Source of the DNA: Chitinophagaceae bacterium UBA1930
GTDB taxonomy: Bacteria; Bacteroidota; Bacteroidia; Chitinophagales; Chitinophagaceae
Assembly: GCA_002337145.1 (NCBI GenBank)
Contig: DDFK01000002.1
Location: 62,001-126,000, forward strand
DNA length: 64,000 bases
Reading direction: 5' to 3'
The translations under genes were made by a program, and so were the position numbers. The stretch's first letter is position 1; each line of letters begins with the position of its first letter. Of this stretch, positions 7,401-15,636 are shown in pieces. The notes beneath the pieces were generated by a model. It had not been told where the DNA came from. It made no database searches and saw only the letters and a list, made by a program, of their open reading frames with translations.

Positions 7401-9304
7401 TTCTTTTTCTTTTTGGTTGATATGTGTTTCTTCTTTTTGCTTGATGCTTGCTTTTTGCTTTTGTTGGGCTTGGGCAATTCTTTTGTAAACGTAAAACATT
7501 CCTCTGTAGCATTGCCAACTGCATCTTCGGCATATATGCTCAACTGATGCGTACCCAGTGTGCAATGCTCATCGAAGGTATAGATGTAGTAGTTGTCTTT
7601 TCTGCTAAACATCAGCCATTGCCCATCCAGCATGGCCTTGAATTTTTTTATTTCTGTCAGGTCGTCTGTTACTTTAAAAACTATTTCCTTTTCGTTACTG
7701 AAGGTGGCAGTTTTTGGAAAGTCCACTGGAGCAATTGTTGGAGCAATGGTATCTATCAAAATCTGGATATTGCCAAACATGCTCAATGATGTTTTTGTTA
7801 CCCGACATGTATCTTTCCTGTTATTGTTGTGGTTGCCAAAAACCTGGATACTTGGTTCCACTTTTTTTGCCTGGTACGAAACAGGACTTTTTGCCTGAAT
7901 GACCAGTTTGTCTGGATACCTGCCAGCAATGCTATCCAATACAATCATTATTCCGTAAGGCTCCTGCACAGGTATGCGGTAGCTGCCAACGGTAAGCATA
8001 TTGCTTGCATAAGGAAAACCGGTTTTAGGTTGTTGCGTAATGCTTATATGTGTATTGTCAAAAAGGGTGTACCTGCCAGGGTAAATCATGTTTCTGGAAA
8101 CGGTGGTATCTGTGCTGATGTTTGGATAGTAAGCAAGCGTGCCATGCAGCCCATACTTGCTCTCGGCAGATGCACTGTCTTTTTGCAAGGCAGGGTTGTA
8201 CCTGATTAAAAAGTTGATGGTAGATGCATTGCCTGCAATATCTTTTACCACAACGCTTATCTGGTGAACCTGTGTGTCTTTAAGTTCTGTGTACGTATCA
8301 TTGCTCAGCGAATCGCTGGGCATGAACTCTTCATACAATGCATTGTTTCGAAGGGGCGAAATATGCTGCACTTTGTTTTTTGTGTCAATATAAAAAGGAT
8401 AATCTATGCAGGCGTTTACAAAACCGGTATAATCGGTACGTATGGTATTTAGCTGAAATGCGTTTTGCAGGATGCTGTCCATAAAAACTGCCGAACTGTA
8501 TATGCCAAAATAGTAAGGGGATGAGCTTGTCCTGTCTTCTGCACTTATGCCAAAGCTTATTTTGTTGGTGCCAACCTCCACGATTGAATCTTTTGAAGTG
8601 AACCCGTTTTTTGTTTTTACCAAAGCAATATTGTTGGTACCTGTTTCGTAGGTACTGTACCTTCTGTCGTACCAATATAGTTCATCAATGCGTGGGGCAA
8701 TATTGTCAACTATTCCGAAATCGAATAGTAGCGGGTTGATGTTGCGTTGCCAGCTTTCGCCGGTATTGCCCTTGGAGGAAGGGATGCTATAGTTTTCCCG
8801 TATTTCAAAATGCAGGTGCGGGCCCTGGCTGCCACCCGTATTGCCACTATAGGCAATGAACTGTCCTTTGTTTACAGGAAATTCTTTGCTGGTAAAAGAA
8901 ATATCCTGTTCCCATTTTTGCTCCTTGTACTGTACTGCTTTGATGTACCTGTTCAGCGTGTCATAAAAATTGTTCAGGTGGGCATACAGGGTTGTGTAAC
9001 CATTAGGGTGGGTAATGTATATAACCCGGCCATACCCAAAACGTTCAATTTTTACCCTGCTTATATACCCTGCTGCTGCCGCAAATACGGGCAGGTTTTC
9101 TTTTTTATCTGTGCGTATATCCAGCCCCATGTGAAAATGGTCCTTACGTAGCTCGCCAAAATTGGCACTCAACTGCATGGGTATATTTAGCGGGTTGCGG
9201 AAATAGTTTCTGGGATACTTCTTCAAAGGAAAGTTCTGTGCATGGCAATTGGCAATACCTAGAAATAGAAAATGGATAGTAAACAGCAACAGCAATTGTC
9301 TCAT
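7397..9304 (-). CDS. Secreted M23-family (LytM) peptidase
   Basis: A 635-residue exported protein with signal peptide MRQLLLLFTIHFLFLGIANC ahead of AQNFPLKKYP. The LytM domain sits near the N terminus (about residues 40-200): HFHMGLDIRTD holds the HxxxD zinc ligands, and GPHLHFEIR provides the HxH. The remaining two thirds are beta-rich segments with bacterial Ig-like character, ending in a lysine-rich tail. M23 enzymes cut peptide cross-links in peptidoglycan; with the large C-terminal region this form may work in cell separation or envelope remodelling. It forms a two-gene unit with bcp. Confidence 0.88.
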   Translation of the reverse strand: MRQLLLLFTIHFLFLGIANCHAQNFPLKKYPRNYFRNPLNIPMQLSANFGELRKDHFHMGLDIRTDKKENLPVFAAAAGYISRVKIERFGYGRVIYITHPNGYTTLYAHLNNFYDTLNRYIKAVQYKEQKWEQDISFTSKEFPVNKGQFIAYSGNTGGSQGPHLHFEIRENYSIPSSKGNTGESWQRNINPLLFDFGIVDNIAPRIDELYWYDRRYSTYETGTNNIALVKTKNGFTSKDSIVEVGTNKISFGISAEDRTSSSPYYFGIYSSAVFMDSILQNAFQLNTIRTDYTGFVNACIDYPFYIDTKNKVQHISPLRNNALYEEFMPSDSLSNDTYTELKDTQVHQISVVVKDIAGNASTINFLIRYNPALQKDSASAESKYGLHGTLAYYPNISTDTTVSRNMIYPGRYTLFDNTHISITQQPKTGFPYASNMLTVGSYRIPVQEPYGIMIVLDSIAGRYPDKLVIQAKSPVSYQAKKVEPSIQVFGNHNNNRKDTCRVTKTSLSMFGNIQILIDTIAPTIAPVDFPKTATFSNEKEIVFKVTDDLTEIKKFKAMLDGQWLMFSRKDNYYIYTFDEHCTLGTHQLSIYAEDAVGNATEECFTFTKELPKPNKSKKQASSKKKKHISTKKKKK

Positions 9305-9607
9305 ATTTCAAATTTACTTATAGGATTTTTCTGTGGGTGCTTTAATTCTGCACAATACTGTTAAAAAGAAAATAGGCACCACCAATAAACTCACTTTATT
9401 TTCGTTAATATGTATTACTTATTTTAATGAAAAGATTTGAAACCCTTGATGTATGCTGGGAGTAGCTATCTGGAAATTGGGCTTTTTGTTATGAGCAGAT
9501 TGGTTATTCTATTAATTACTCTATTCTTTATACAGCAACATAATTATAGTGTTTACATTCCTGCATCCTTTAAGATAAGCATCAAATCATAAAAGTGACA
9601 CAAATAA
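9305..9607. other. 303-base divergent promoter region
   Basis: Spacer between the divergent M23 peptidase and acyltransferase genes. On the minus strand a TAAATTTG box (CAAATTTA at 9309-9316) lies just upstream of the M23 start and matches TAnnTTTG. The rest is AT-rich with no open frame, hairpin or RNA gene that I can support. Confidence 0.4.
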
Positions 9608-10618
9608 ATGGCTACAAAATCAAGAATTGAAACACTCGATGCGTTTAGGGGGCTGGCTGCCTTATCTGTTGTATTGTTTCATTTTACTGCCAAATACAGG
9701 GAGACTTACAATGGGCATACATATAGTAGTAAATATGATTTTGTTTACGGTTACCTTGGGGTACAGTTTTTCTTTATACTCAGTGGGTTTGTTATTTTTA
9801 TGACGGTGCAGTATTGTAAAACCGGACACGAATTTCTCTACAAACGTTTCTCAAGACTTTATCCTGTTTTTTGGGCATGCTTGCTTATTATCATTGTTTC
9901 TTATGCCGCAGCACAATTGGCTGGTATTCCTCAAAAGCCAATAGAACTAAAAAGGGTTCTCCTGAATTTTACCATGATACCAAAGTTTTTAGGTAGCAGG
10001 CCATTGGATGGTGCTTATTGGTCGTTGCAGGTTGAGTTCTTTTTTTATATCAGCATCTTCCTTTTATTGGTCACTAGGCAAATGAAAAATATCCTGTATT
10101 GGGGGCTGCTGCTATTGTTGTTTTCCTGGATACATTATTGTGTTTACCCTTTTCCGCTAAGGGTTCAGCAAGTGCTCAATACAAATTATAGCTGTCTTTT
10201 TTTGGCAGGTATCCTTTTTTATAAATTCAGGACAGATGTGCAAGAAAGAAAGAAATGGCAGAACCATCTTTTTGTGGCTTTTTGTTTTTTGACTGCTTGC
10301 ATTACTTGCAACTGGTACAGCGAAAGAATAATTATCGGTGTTTTTTTTGTATTGTTTTACCTGTTTTCGTTTGACAAACTGAATAAAATAAACTGGAAGC
10401 CGCTACTTTTTTTGGGGAGTATTTCATACCCGCTATATCTTGTCCATCAGCATATTGGTTATACCCTTATGCAGTTAACCAGGCACCATTTGGCAAAATA
10501 CCCACCCTTGTTTATTGGCTTTCCACTTGCAGTGGCAATTGTTACTGCTACTTTACTGCACAAATTTGTGGAATTGCCAAGTGCCAAGTGGCTAAAACAG
10601 TTCAAATTTAAAAACTAG
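9608..10618 (+). CDS. Acyltransferase family 3 membrane protein (OafA/YrhL type)
   Basis: A 336-residue integral membrane protein opening with RIETLDAFRGLAALSVVLFHF, the hallmark of acyltransferase-3 proteins, where the R-x10-H arrangement is needed for transfer of acyl groups to surface sugars. About ten hydrophobic helices follow, and the motif SLQVEFFFYIS matches the second conserved block. The C terminus carries VELPSAKWLKQF, the typical short cytoplasmic end. Substrate cannot be told from sequence; O-acetylation of exopolysaccharide or lipopolysaccharide is the usual role. No sugar-biosynthesis genes flank it. A second member of the family is at 61439-62587. Confidence 0.88.
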   Translation: MATKSRIETLDAFRGLAALSVVLFHFTAKYRETYNGHTYSSKYDFVYGYLGVQFFFILSGFVIFMTVQYCKTGHEFLYKRFSRLYPVFWACLLIIIVSYAAAQLAGIPQKPIELKRVLLNFTMIPKFLGSRPLDGAYWSLQVEFFFYISIFLLLVTRQMKNILYWGLLLLLFSWIHYCVYPFPLRVQQVLNTNYSCLFLAGILFYKFRTDVQERKKWQNHLFVAFCFLTACITCNWYSERIIIGVFFVLFYLFSFDKLNKINWKPLLFLGSISYPLYLVHQHIGYTLMQLTRHHLAKYPPLFIGFPLAVAIVTATLLHKFVELPSAKWLKQFKFKN

Positions 10619-10660
10619 GCATTTTTTTAAATTGATGGCCGCATTTTAACAGCGAGCAAC

Positions 10661-10668
10661 TACATTTG
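10661..10668 (+). promoter_or_regulatory. Candidate -7 box upstream of carB
   Basis: TACATTTG matches TAnnTTTG, 104 bases before the chosen carB start. A TTG at 10632-10634 is upstream but at a longer spacing than usual. The resulting leader would contain the repeat at 10707-10728. Confidence 0.35.
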
Positions 10669-10706
10669 CACAATTTGTTTTTTTCACCGTTCAGCTTTGT
10701 TCGGAA

Positions 10707-10728
10707 CGTTGATGGGTGCGACGCCTCA
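10707..10728. repeat. Dispersed repeat, copy 1 (reverse orientation)
   Basis: Contains ATGGGTGCGACGCC, the reverse complement of GGCGTCGCACCCAT found at 19153-19174 and 24254-24267. With the first of those copies the identity extends to 22 bases, including GAACGTTG. It lies in the leader of carB. A TTCAGCTTT word precedes both this copy and the 24.25-kb copy. Confidence 0.55.
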
Positions 10729-10771
10729 GGAGCTTCATTCATGTTCTGCCGCTGGTTACAAAAAATACACC

Positions 10772-12418
10772 ATGCCTAGAGATATTTCCATTAAGTCGGT
10801 TTTGATTGTTGGCTCGGGTCCCATTATTATTGGCCAGGCCTGCGAGTTTGATTATAGCGGCAGCCAGGCTGCGAGGAGCCTGCGTGAAGAGGGCATTAAA
10901 GTGTACCTCATAAATAGCAACCCTGCTACCATTATGACCGACCCAATGATGGCGGACAAGGTTTTTCTGTTGCCACTGACCATTGAAAGCATTGAGCAGA
11001 TACTGGAAGAGAACCAGATTGATGCTGTATTGCCAACCATGGGTGGACAAACGGCATTGAACCTTTGCAAGGAGGCAGATGAACTGGGCATTTGGGAAAA
11101 ATACAATTGCAGGATGATTGGGGTGGATGTTGCTGCGATTAATACCGCAGAAGATAGGGAACTGTTTAGGCAGTTGATGGTGAAGATTGGTATTAAAGTA
11201 GCACCCAGCCATGTGGCCAATAGCTTTTTGGAAGGGAAGGAATATGCACAGCAGATCGGGTTTCCGTTGGTGATACGCTCATCGTTTACACTGGGTGGTA
11301 GCGGTGGCGGGTTTGTACATGATAAAAGCGAACTGGACGAGGCATTGAAACGTGGACTGGAAGCGAGCCCCATACATGAAGTGCTGGTAGAAAAAGCAGT
11401 GCTTGGCTGGAAGGAGTATGAACTGGAATTGCTACGTGACAAAAACGATAATGTTGTTATCATCTGTACTGTTGAGAACCTTGACCCGATGGGTGTGCAT
11501 ACCGGCGACAGCATAACCGTTGCCCCGGCCATGACATTGAGCGATACCAGTTTTCAGGACATGCGTAACCAGGCCATGCTGATGATGCGTAGCCTTGGGA
11601 ATTTTGCAGGTGGCTGTAACGTACAGTTTGCCCAGAACCCCGAAACGGAGGAATTGATTGCAGTGGAGATAAACCCACGTGTAAGCCGCTCATCTGCCTT
11701 GGCCAGTAAGGCTACAGGTTACCCCATTGCAAAAATTGCAGCGAAACTTGCTATTGGGTACACGTTGGATGAATTGAAGAACCAGATTACGCAAACAACA
11801 TCGGCCTATTTTGAGCCCGCATTGGATTATGTAATTGTGAAGATACCCCGTTGGAACTTTGATAAGTTTAAAGGTGCGAACGATACCCTTGGACTGCAAA
11901 TGAAAAGCGTGGGCGAGGTAATGGCCATTGGTAGGAGCTTTACCGAGGCGATACAGAAAGCCTGCCAGAGCCTGGAAAACGATGCAGTTGGTTTGGGTTA
12001 TTATGGCAAGAGCCTGATGAAAAGCGAGGAACTGGTGGAATACATTAAGACACCGAAGTGGGACCGGATATTCCGTATAAAAGATGCACTGATGCAGGGC
12101 TCTACCGTTAAAAGTATTGCACAGGCAACAGGTATCGATAAATGGTTCCTATACCAGATACAGAAAATATGCACGATAGAAAAGGAACTGGGCAAATACT
12201 TTCTGGAAGACATTCCCGAAGAGCTGTTGAAGGAAGCAAAGAAGCATGGCTTTGCTGATGAGCAGATTGCACGCATACTGAACGGCAACTATACCGAAGA
12301 CGAGGTGTACGAAAAACGCAAATCGCTTGGTATAACAAGGGTGTACAAAATGGTGGATACCTGTGCTGCGGAGTTTGAAGCGAAGACACCTTATTTTTAT
12401 AGTACGTTTGAGGGCTAG
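10772..12418 (+). CDS. carB: Carbamoyl-phosphate synthase large subunit, first half only
   Basis: 548 residues covering only the N-terminal carboxyphosphate ATP-grasp domain and the oligomerisation domain of CarB; a full subunit needs a second ATP-grasp half as well. It opens with MPRDISIKSVLIVGSGPIII, contains GQACEFDYSGSQA, the ATP-grasp core VIRSSFTLGGSGGGF and EINPRVSRSSALASKATG, and ends at VDTCAAEFEAKTPYFYSTFEG. In family members the next residues begin the second half (GxGPNRIGQGIEFDY). That half is absent downstream. The TAG stop at 12416-12418 is part of a REP inverted repeat. The ATG at 10772 fits the family better than 10697, which lies in the repeat-bearing leader. Either a split gene with carB2 elsewhere, or a broken one. 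Confidence 0.9.
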   Translation: MPRDISIKSVLIVGSGPIIIGQACEFDYSGSQAARSLREEGIKVYLINSNPATIMTDPMMADKVFLLPLTIESIEQILEENQIDAVLPTMGGQTALNLCKEADELGIWEKYNCRMIGVDVAAINTAEDRELFRQLMVKIGIKVAPSHVANSFLEGKEYAQQIGFPLVIRSSFTLGGSGGGFVHDKSELDEALKRGLEASPIHEVLVEKAVLGWKEYELELLRDKNDNVVIICTVENLDPMGVHTGDSITVAPAMTLSDTSFQDMRNQAMLMMRSLGNFAGGCNVQFAQNPETEELIAVEINPRVSRSSALASKATGYPIAKIAAKLAIGYTLDELKNQITQTTSAYFEPALDYVIVKIPRWNFDKFKGANDTLGLQMKSVGEVMAIGRSFTEAIQKACQSLENDAVGLGYYGKSLMKSEELVEYIKTPKWDRIFRIKDALMQGSTVKSIAQATGIDKWFLYQIQKICTIEKELGKYFLEDIPEELLKEAKKHGFADEQIARILNGNYTEDEVYEKRKSLGITRVYKMVDTCAAEFEAKTPYFYSTFEG

Positions 12419-12450
12419 GTGTCTGACGCCTTTAAAGCGTCTGACACCTA
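12416..12450. repeat. REP-like inverted repeat overlapping the carB stop codon
   Basis: Two arms, TAGGTGTCTGACGC and GCGTCTGACACCTA, face each other across a TTTAAA-containing loop; they pair with one T-T mismatch. The first three bases are the carB stop codon. A further single arm, GGCGTCTGACACCTA, lies at 13085-13099 beyond the transposase gene, so the RAYT gene is bracketed by REP sequence. Confidence 0.8.
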
Positions 12451-12465
12451 AAATAGCTATGCTAC

Positions 12466-12497
12466 GCATGTAATAAAATACTAATTTTATTGCATGC
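12466..12497 (+). promoter_or_regulatory. Hairpin covering the RAYT start codon
   Basis: GCATGTAATAAAAT at 12466-12479 and ATTTTATTGCATGC at 12484-12497 are complementary over 14 positions with one mismatch, around a four-base loop. The RAYT ATG (12494-12496) lies inside the right arm. In RNA this would bury the start codon, so it probably limits translation of the transposase. Confidence 0.6.
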
Positions 12498-13075
12498 ATT
12501 TCGATCCTGAAAATATTTACCATATATACAACAGGGGCAACCAAAAACAACAACTGTTTTTTAGCGAAGCAAACTATTTGTACTTTTTAGCAAAAATTCG
12601 CAAGAATATTTTTCCTGCATGTGAAATCTTGAGTTGGTGCTTAATGCCGAACCATTTTCACTTTCTAATTTATGCAACAACTAAAAGTTGCGAACCTGTT
12701 CCCAACCGTTCCATACCGATACAACATTTATCAGAGCAATTCAGGATTGTATTGAGTGGCTATACAAAGGCCATTCAAAAACAGCAACAAATAACCGGTA
12801 ATTTGTTTCAACAAAAAACACAGGCCAAACCTGTAAACAACGGACAGCTTTCTGCTCTTCGTGCGTTTCACTATATTCATCAAAACCCTAAGAAAGCATC
12901 GCTGGTGACTAAAATGGAGGAATGGCAGTTCAGCAGTTTCCGTGACTACATAGGTTTAAGAAATGGAAGCCTTTGCAATAAGGAGTTAGCCAAAAAGTTA
13001 CTTGGATTTGACGATGCAACATTTTATGAAGAAAGTTATGGAGTGATACCGGATGAGGATGTTGAGTTTTTATAG
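12494..13075 (+). CDS. REP-associated tyrosine transposase (RAYT, IS200/Y1 superfamily)
   Basis: A 193-residue HUH transposase. The opening FDPENIYHIYNRGNQKQ matches the RAYT/Y1_Tnp N terminus; the metal-binding HUH motif is in LMPNHFHFLIY (His54, His56) and the probable catalytic tyrosine is Tyr90 in LSGYTKAIQ. The downstream block ALRAFHYIHQNPKKASLV is typical of the family. RAYTs cut and join single-stranded DNA at REP hairpins and are thought to spread REP elements while usually remaining single copy. REP arms flank this gene on both sides. The frame is intact. Its start codon is sequestered by a strong hairpin. Confidence 0.88.
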   Translation: MHFDPENIYHIYNRGNQKQQLFFSEANYLYFLAKIRKNIFPACEILSWCLMPNHFHFLIYATTKSCEPVPNRSIPIQHLSEQFRIVLSGYTKAIQKQQQITGNLFQQKTQAKPVNNGQLSALRAFHYIHQNPKKASLVTKMEEWQFSSFRDYIGLRNGSLCNKELAKKLLGFDDATFYEESYGVIPDEDVEFL

Positions 13076-13084
13076 TTCCTTCTA

Positions 13085-13099
13085 GGCGTCTGACACCTA
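13085..13099. repeat. REP arm downstream of the RAYT gene
   Basis: GGCGTCTGACACCTA repeats the right arm of the REP at 12416-12450. It ends one base before the stop codon of the convergent sulfatase-fold gene. Confidence 0.75.
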
Positions 13100-13100
13100 C

Positions 13101-15530
13101 CTACTTCACCCCATATATACGCAGCTTCAAATTCTTCATCTGTAAATTTATAGGCTGCTGCGAATAAAAGGCAAGGTCAAAAATCAGGTTCTTGTACTTC
13201 GTATAATCATCCATGGTAAACATATCATTGGTAGATACGGTATTCCATTGCTTCTCCACATAATCGCCTTTGGCAATCTCCACAATATCGTGATTGGTAT
13301 AAAACACATAATCCCTATTGCCCTTGGTTGTATCAATCAATGCAAAACGAACCGAAGGCTGGTCTTCAATGCCGGGTGTCAACAGATTAATATCTGCCGA
13401 TACCTCCACATACAGGTACTTGTATTCGTGGGGTAGTTTAAATGCATTCATCAAACTGGTATCAGAGCTTTTGGTATTGATGGATCTTTGGGCAGCGTCT
13501 GTATAGTCCAGCAATAATTTTCTTTCGCCAGTACCTACCAGTTCCTTTGATGGAAACACTTTGTTGTTGTCGCATACATACGAATTGATGATCTTGAAAT
13601 TGTCCAACAGCCTAGTCACATGTTTTTTTATGGAATCATTGTTGTATTTCTCCATCAGCAAATCGGGTGTAAGCTTATACAGTTGCCCACCCGAGATCAT
13701 ATAGTCCTTCCAGATATAATCACCAATTTCCCTGCTCCAATACATAAAAGGCATACGCTGGTTGTTTCTAAAGGCAACGGCGGTATCCATTACATCGCCC
13801 AGCCAATGCACTTCTTTGGGGCTATAAGGCAGCTTTTTGTAATTGTTTAAAATCAACGAAGTAATGGTTGGTGCAAGATTGTTGTGCGAGTTTACGGAGT
13901 AGAATTTCTTGGGTGCTTTCAACATGGGCGAATAGATGATCAATGGCACATGGTAATCGTCTATGCTGCAGGTGGATGGAAACGAACCAATATGATGGTC
14001 GCCCGTAATAAAGAAAATCGTGTTCTTGTAATCGGGCCGCTTGGCATACCTGGCAAAGAAATCCCTAAAGCAATCATCGGCAAACATATAAGTAACCAAT
14101 ACCTTTTTACACTCCTTCAAAGTCTTTTTAATGTCCGATGAAACATTGATGGTCTTCATCTTTTTGTCGAACAGTTTTTCATACACAGGCTTCTGTTCAA
14201 ACAGGTAAGGCATATGTGTAGTGCCCGTATGGTAAATGTTCAGGTAAGGCGCTTGCTTCAGGCTGTCCATTACTTCAAAGCTCCTGTTAAACAAGGCATC
14301 ATCGGGGTAGCCCATGCTCCACCCTTCCTCGCCAATACCCATTTCCTTGTATTTAGAGCCGTACTTGGTCAGCACCATGTCTGTTCCCTGCAAACGGATA
14401 AAGCCGCCCATATTATCAAAGTCAGGGTTAAAGCCGATCAGGAATTTGGAATGGTAACCATTGGCTTTCAAAATTTTTATTAACGACAAATGATCGGGCA
14501 TGATGTTCATGGAAGAGAAGCCCCGTTTGCCATAAGGCAACGAGCCTTCAATGGCTGGGTGTGCGGCAAATGTGGCTGGTGCCGTACTTAAAAAATTGTC
14601 CCACACCAAGCTATGGTTGCTCAATGAATCAAGAAAAGGAGTGAAGCTGCTGGCATAAGCTTTATCGCCACTAAAATCCCTCGACAGGCCCTCCACAACC
14701 AATATCACAATATTGGGTGGTGTTGTTGAATCCAGGTTAAAGAAACTGCCCAAAACATCGCTGTTGCTTGGTTTGTGCAGCAATGGATACTCTTTGCTCG
14801 TAAACTCAAAAGGTTGGTTCTGCTGGTAAAAGTCAATGGCTGCCGCAATTTCTTCCTTGCTCAATTTGCCTGCATCAAACTTGTCTTTTGTCTGGAAATA
14901 ATGATAGGAATCGGCAACCCAATAGGTAAGCTTATTGCAGGTTAAGTAATAGGCCCCGGCAGATTTAAACCCGTCCTGCGATGGGTTCGAATATTTAAAG
15001 AAAGCAGTTGCCAATAAGGAGCAGGTCATCAGGCCAATCAATAATGGCTGTTGCATACCCAGCTTTCTTGTCCATTTAAAATAGGTTAACAAATAAACAG
15101 GTATGTACAATAAAAAAGGCACAAATACAGAGAAGCCACTTGTCATCATTTGCTTCGTAGTGGTCCAGGTGTCAAACGCTTTTCTCGTAAAAAATTCATG
15201 GTCAAAAGGATTGTTCCTTTCAGAAAAAACAATAATCAAACAGAGGTAAGCAATCAGCAATAAAATGTTCAACAGGTGAAAAACAAAAATGCCCAATTTC
15301 TTATGTAACAACGACAGCAGTAAATAAGGTAACAAAAAAATAAGGCTATAGATAAAGCATGCCCAAACATCGTACAGCAGCCCCCAAGCCTCATAGGCAA
15401 ACGTATTGCTCACAAAAGATTTATTGGCTACGGAATAGTATTCATACGCCCTTACCAAACCAACGGAAATTATAAAAGCAATCAATACACGGTAATACTG
15501 CTGAAGGTGACTTTTAATTTTTGGAGCCAT
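13101..15530 (-). CDS. LtaS-like sulfatase-fold membrane transferase
   Basis: An 809-residue membrane protein. The N terminus has about five transmembrane helices within residues 1-190. An extracytoplasmic alkaline-phosphatase/sulfatase domain (about 270-620) follows, with the metal-site block NIVILVVEGLSRDF, the segment HTGTTHMPYLF and FFITGDHHIG, as in lipoteichoic acid synthase and phosphoethanolamine transferases. The threonine nucleophile is probably in the STAPATFAAHP region. A beta-rich C-terminal extension of nearly 200 residues follows. Bacteroidota do not make lipoteichoic acid, so transfer of phosphoglycerol or phosphoethanolamine to an envelope glycan is more likely. It is divergent from the GH18-deacetylase-GT2 gene, 106 bases away. 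Confidence 0.82.
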   Translation of the reverse strand: MAPKIKSHLQQYYRVLIAFIISVGLVRAYEYYSVANKSFVSNTFAYEAWGLLYDVWACFIYSLIFLLPYLLLSLLHKKLGIFVFHLLNILLLIAYLCLIIVFSERNNPFDHEFFTRKAFDTWTTTKQMMTSGFSVFVPFLLYIPVYLLTYFKWTRKLGMQQPLLIGLMTCSLLATAFFKYSNPSQDGFKSAGAYYLTCNKLTYWVADSYHYFQTKDKFDAGKLSKEEIAAAIDFYQQNQPFEFTSKEYPLLHKPSNSDVLGSFFNLDSTTPPNIVILVVEGLSRDFSGDKAYASSFTPFLDSLSNHSLVWDNFLSTAPATFAAHPAIEGSLPYGKRGFSSMNIMPDHLSLIKILKANGYHSKFLIGFNPDFDNMGGFIRLQGTDMVLTKYGSKYKEMGIGEEGWSMGYPDDALFNRSFEVMDSLKQAPYLNIYHTGTTHMPYLFEQKPVYEKLFDKKMKTINVSSDIKKTLKECKKVLVTYMFADDCFRDFFARYAKRPDYKNTIFFITGDHHIGSFPSTCSIDDYHVPLIIYSPMLKAPKKFYSVNSHNNLAPTITSLILNNYKKLPYSPKEVHWLGDVMDTAVAFRNNQRMPFMYWSREIGDYIWKDYMISGGQLYKLTPDLLMEKYNNDSIKKHVTRLLDNFKIINSYVCDNNKVFPSKELVGTGERKLLLDYTDAAQRSINTKSSDTSLMNAFKLPHEYKYLYVEVSADINLLTPGIEDQPSVRFALIDTTKGNRDYVFYTNHDIVEIAKGDYVEKQWNTVSTNDMFTMDDYTKYKNLIFDLAFYSQQPINLQMKNLKLRIYGVK

Positions 15531-15636
15531 TTTTGAATGTTAATCCACGAAATTAATTTTTTATTATTTTTTAAACACGCTTATTATTAAGCATTGCTTA
15601 ATTTGCTACACATTTTTGTAATACCTGCACCACTCA

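Noticed and set aside
10852..11532. Long antisense frame of 226 codons within carB
   Set aside because: Opposes an intact conserved gene, has no domain or start context, and is explained by the codon structure of carB.
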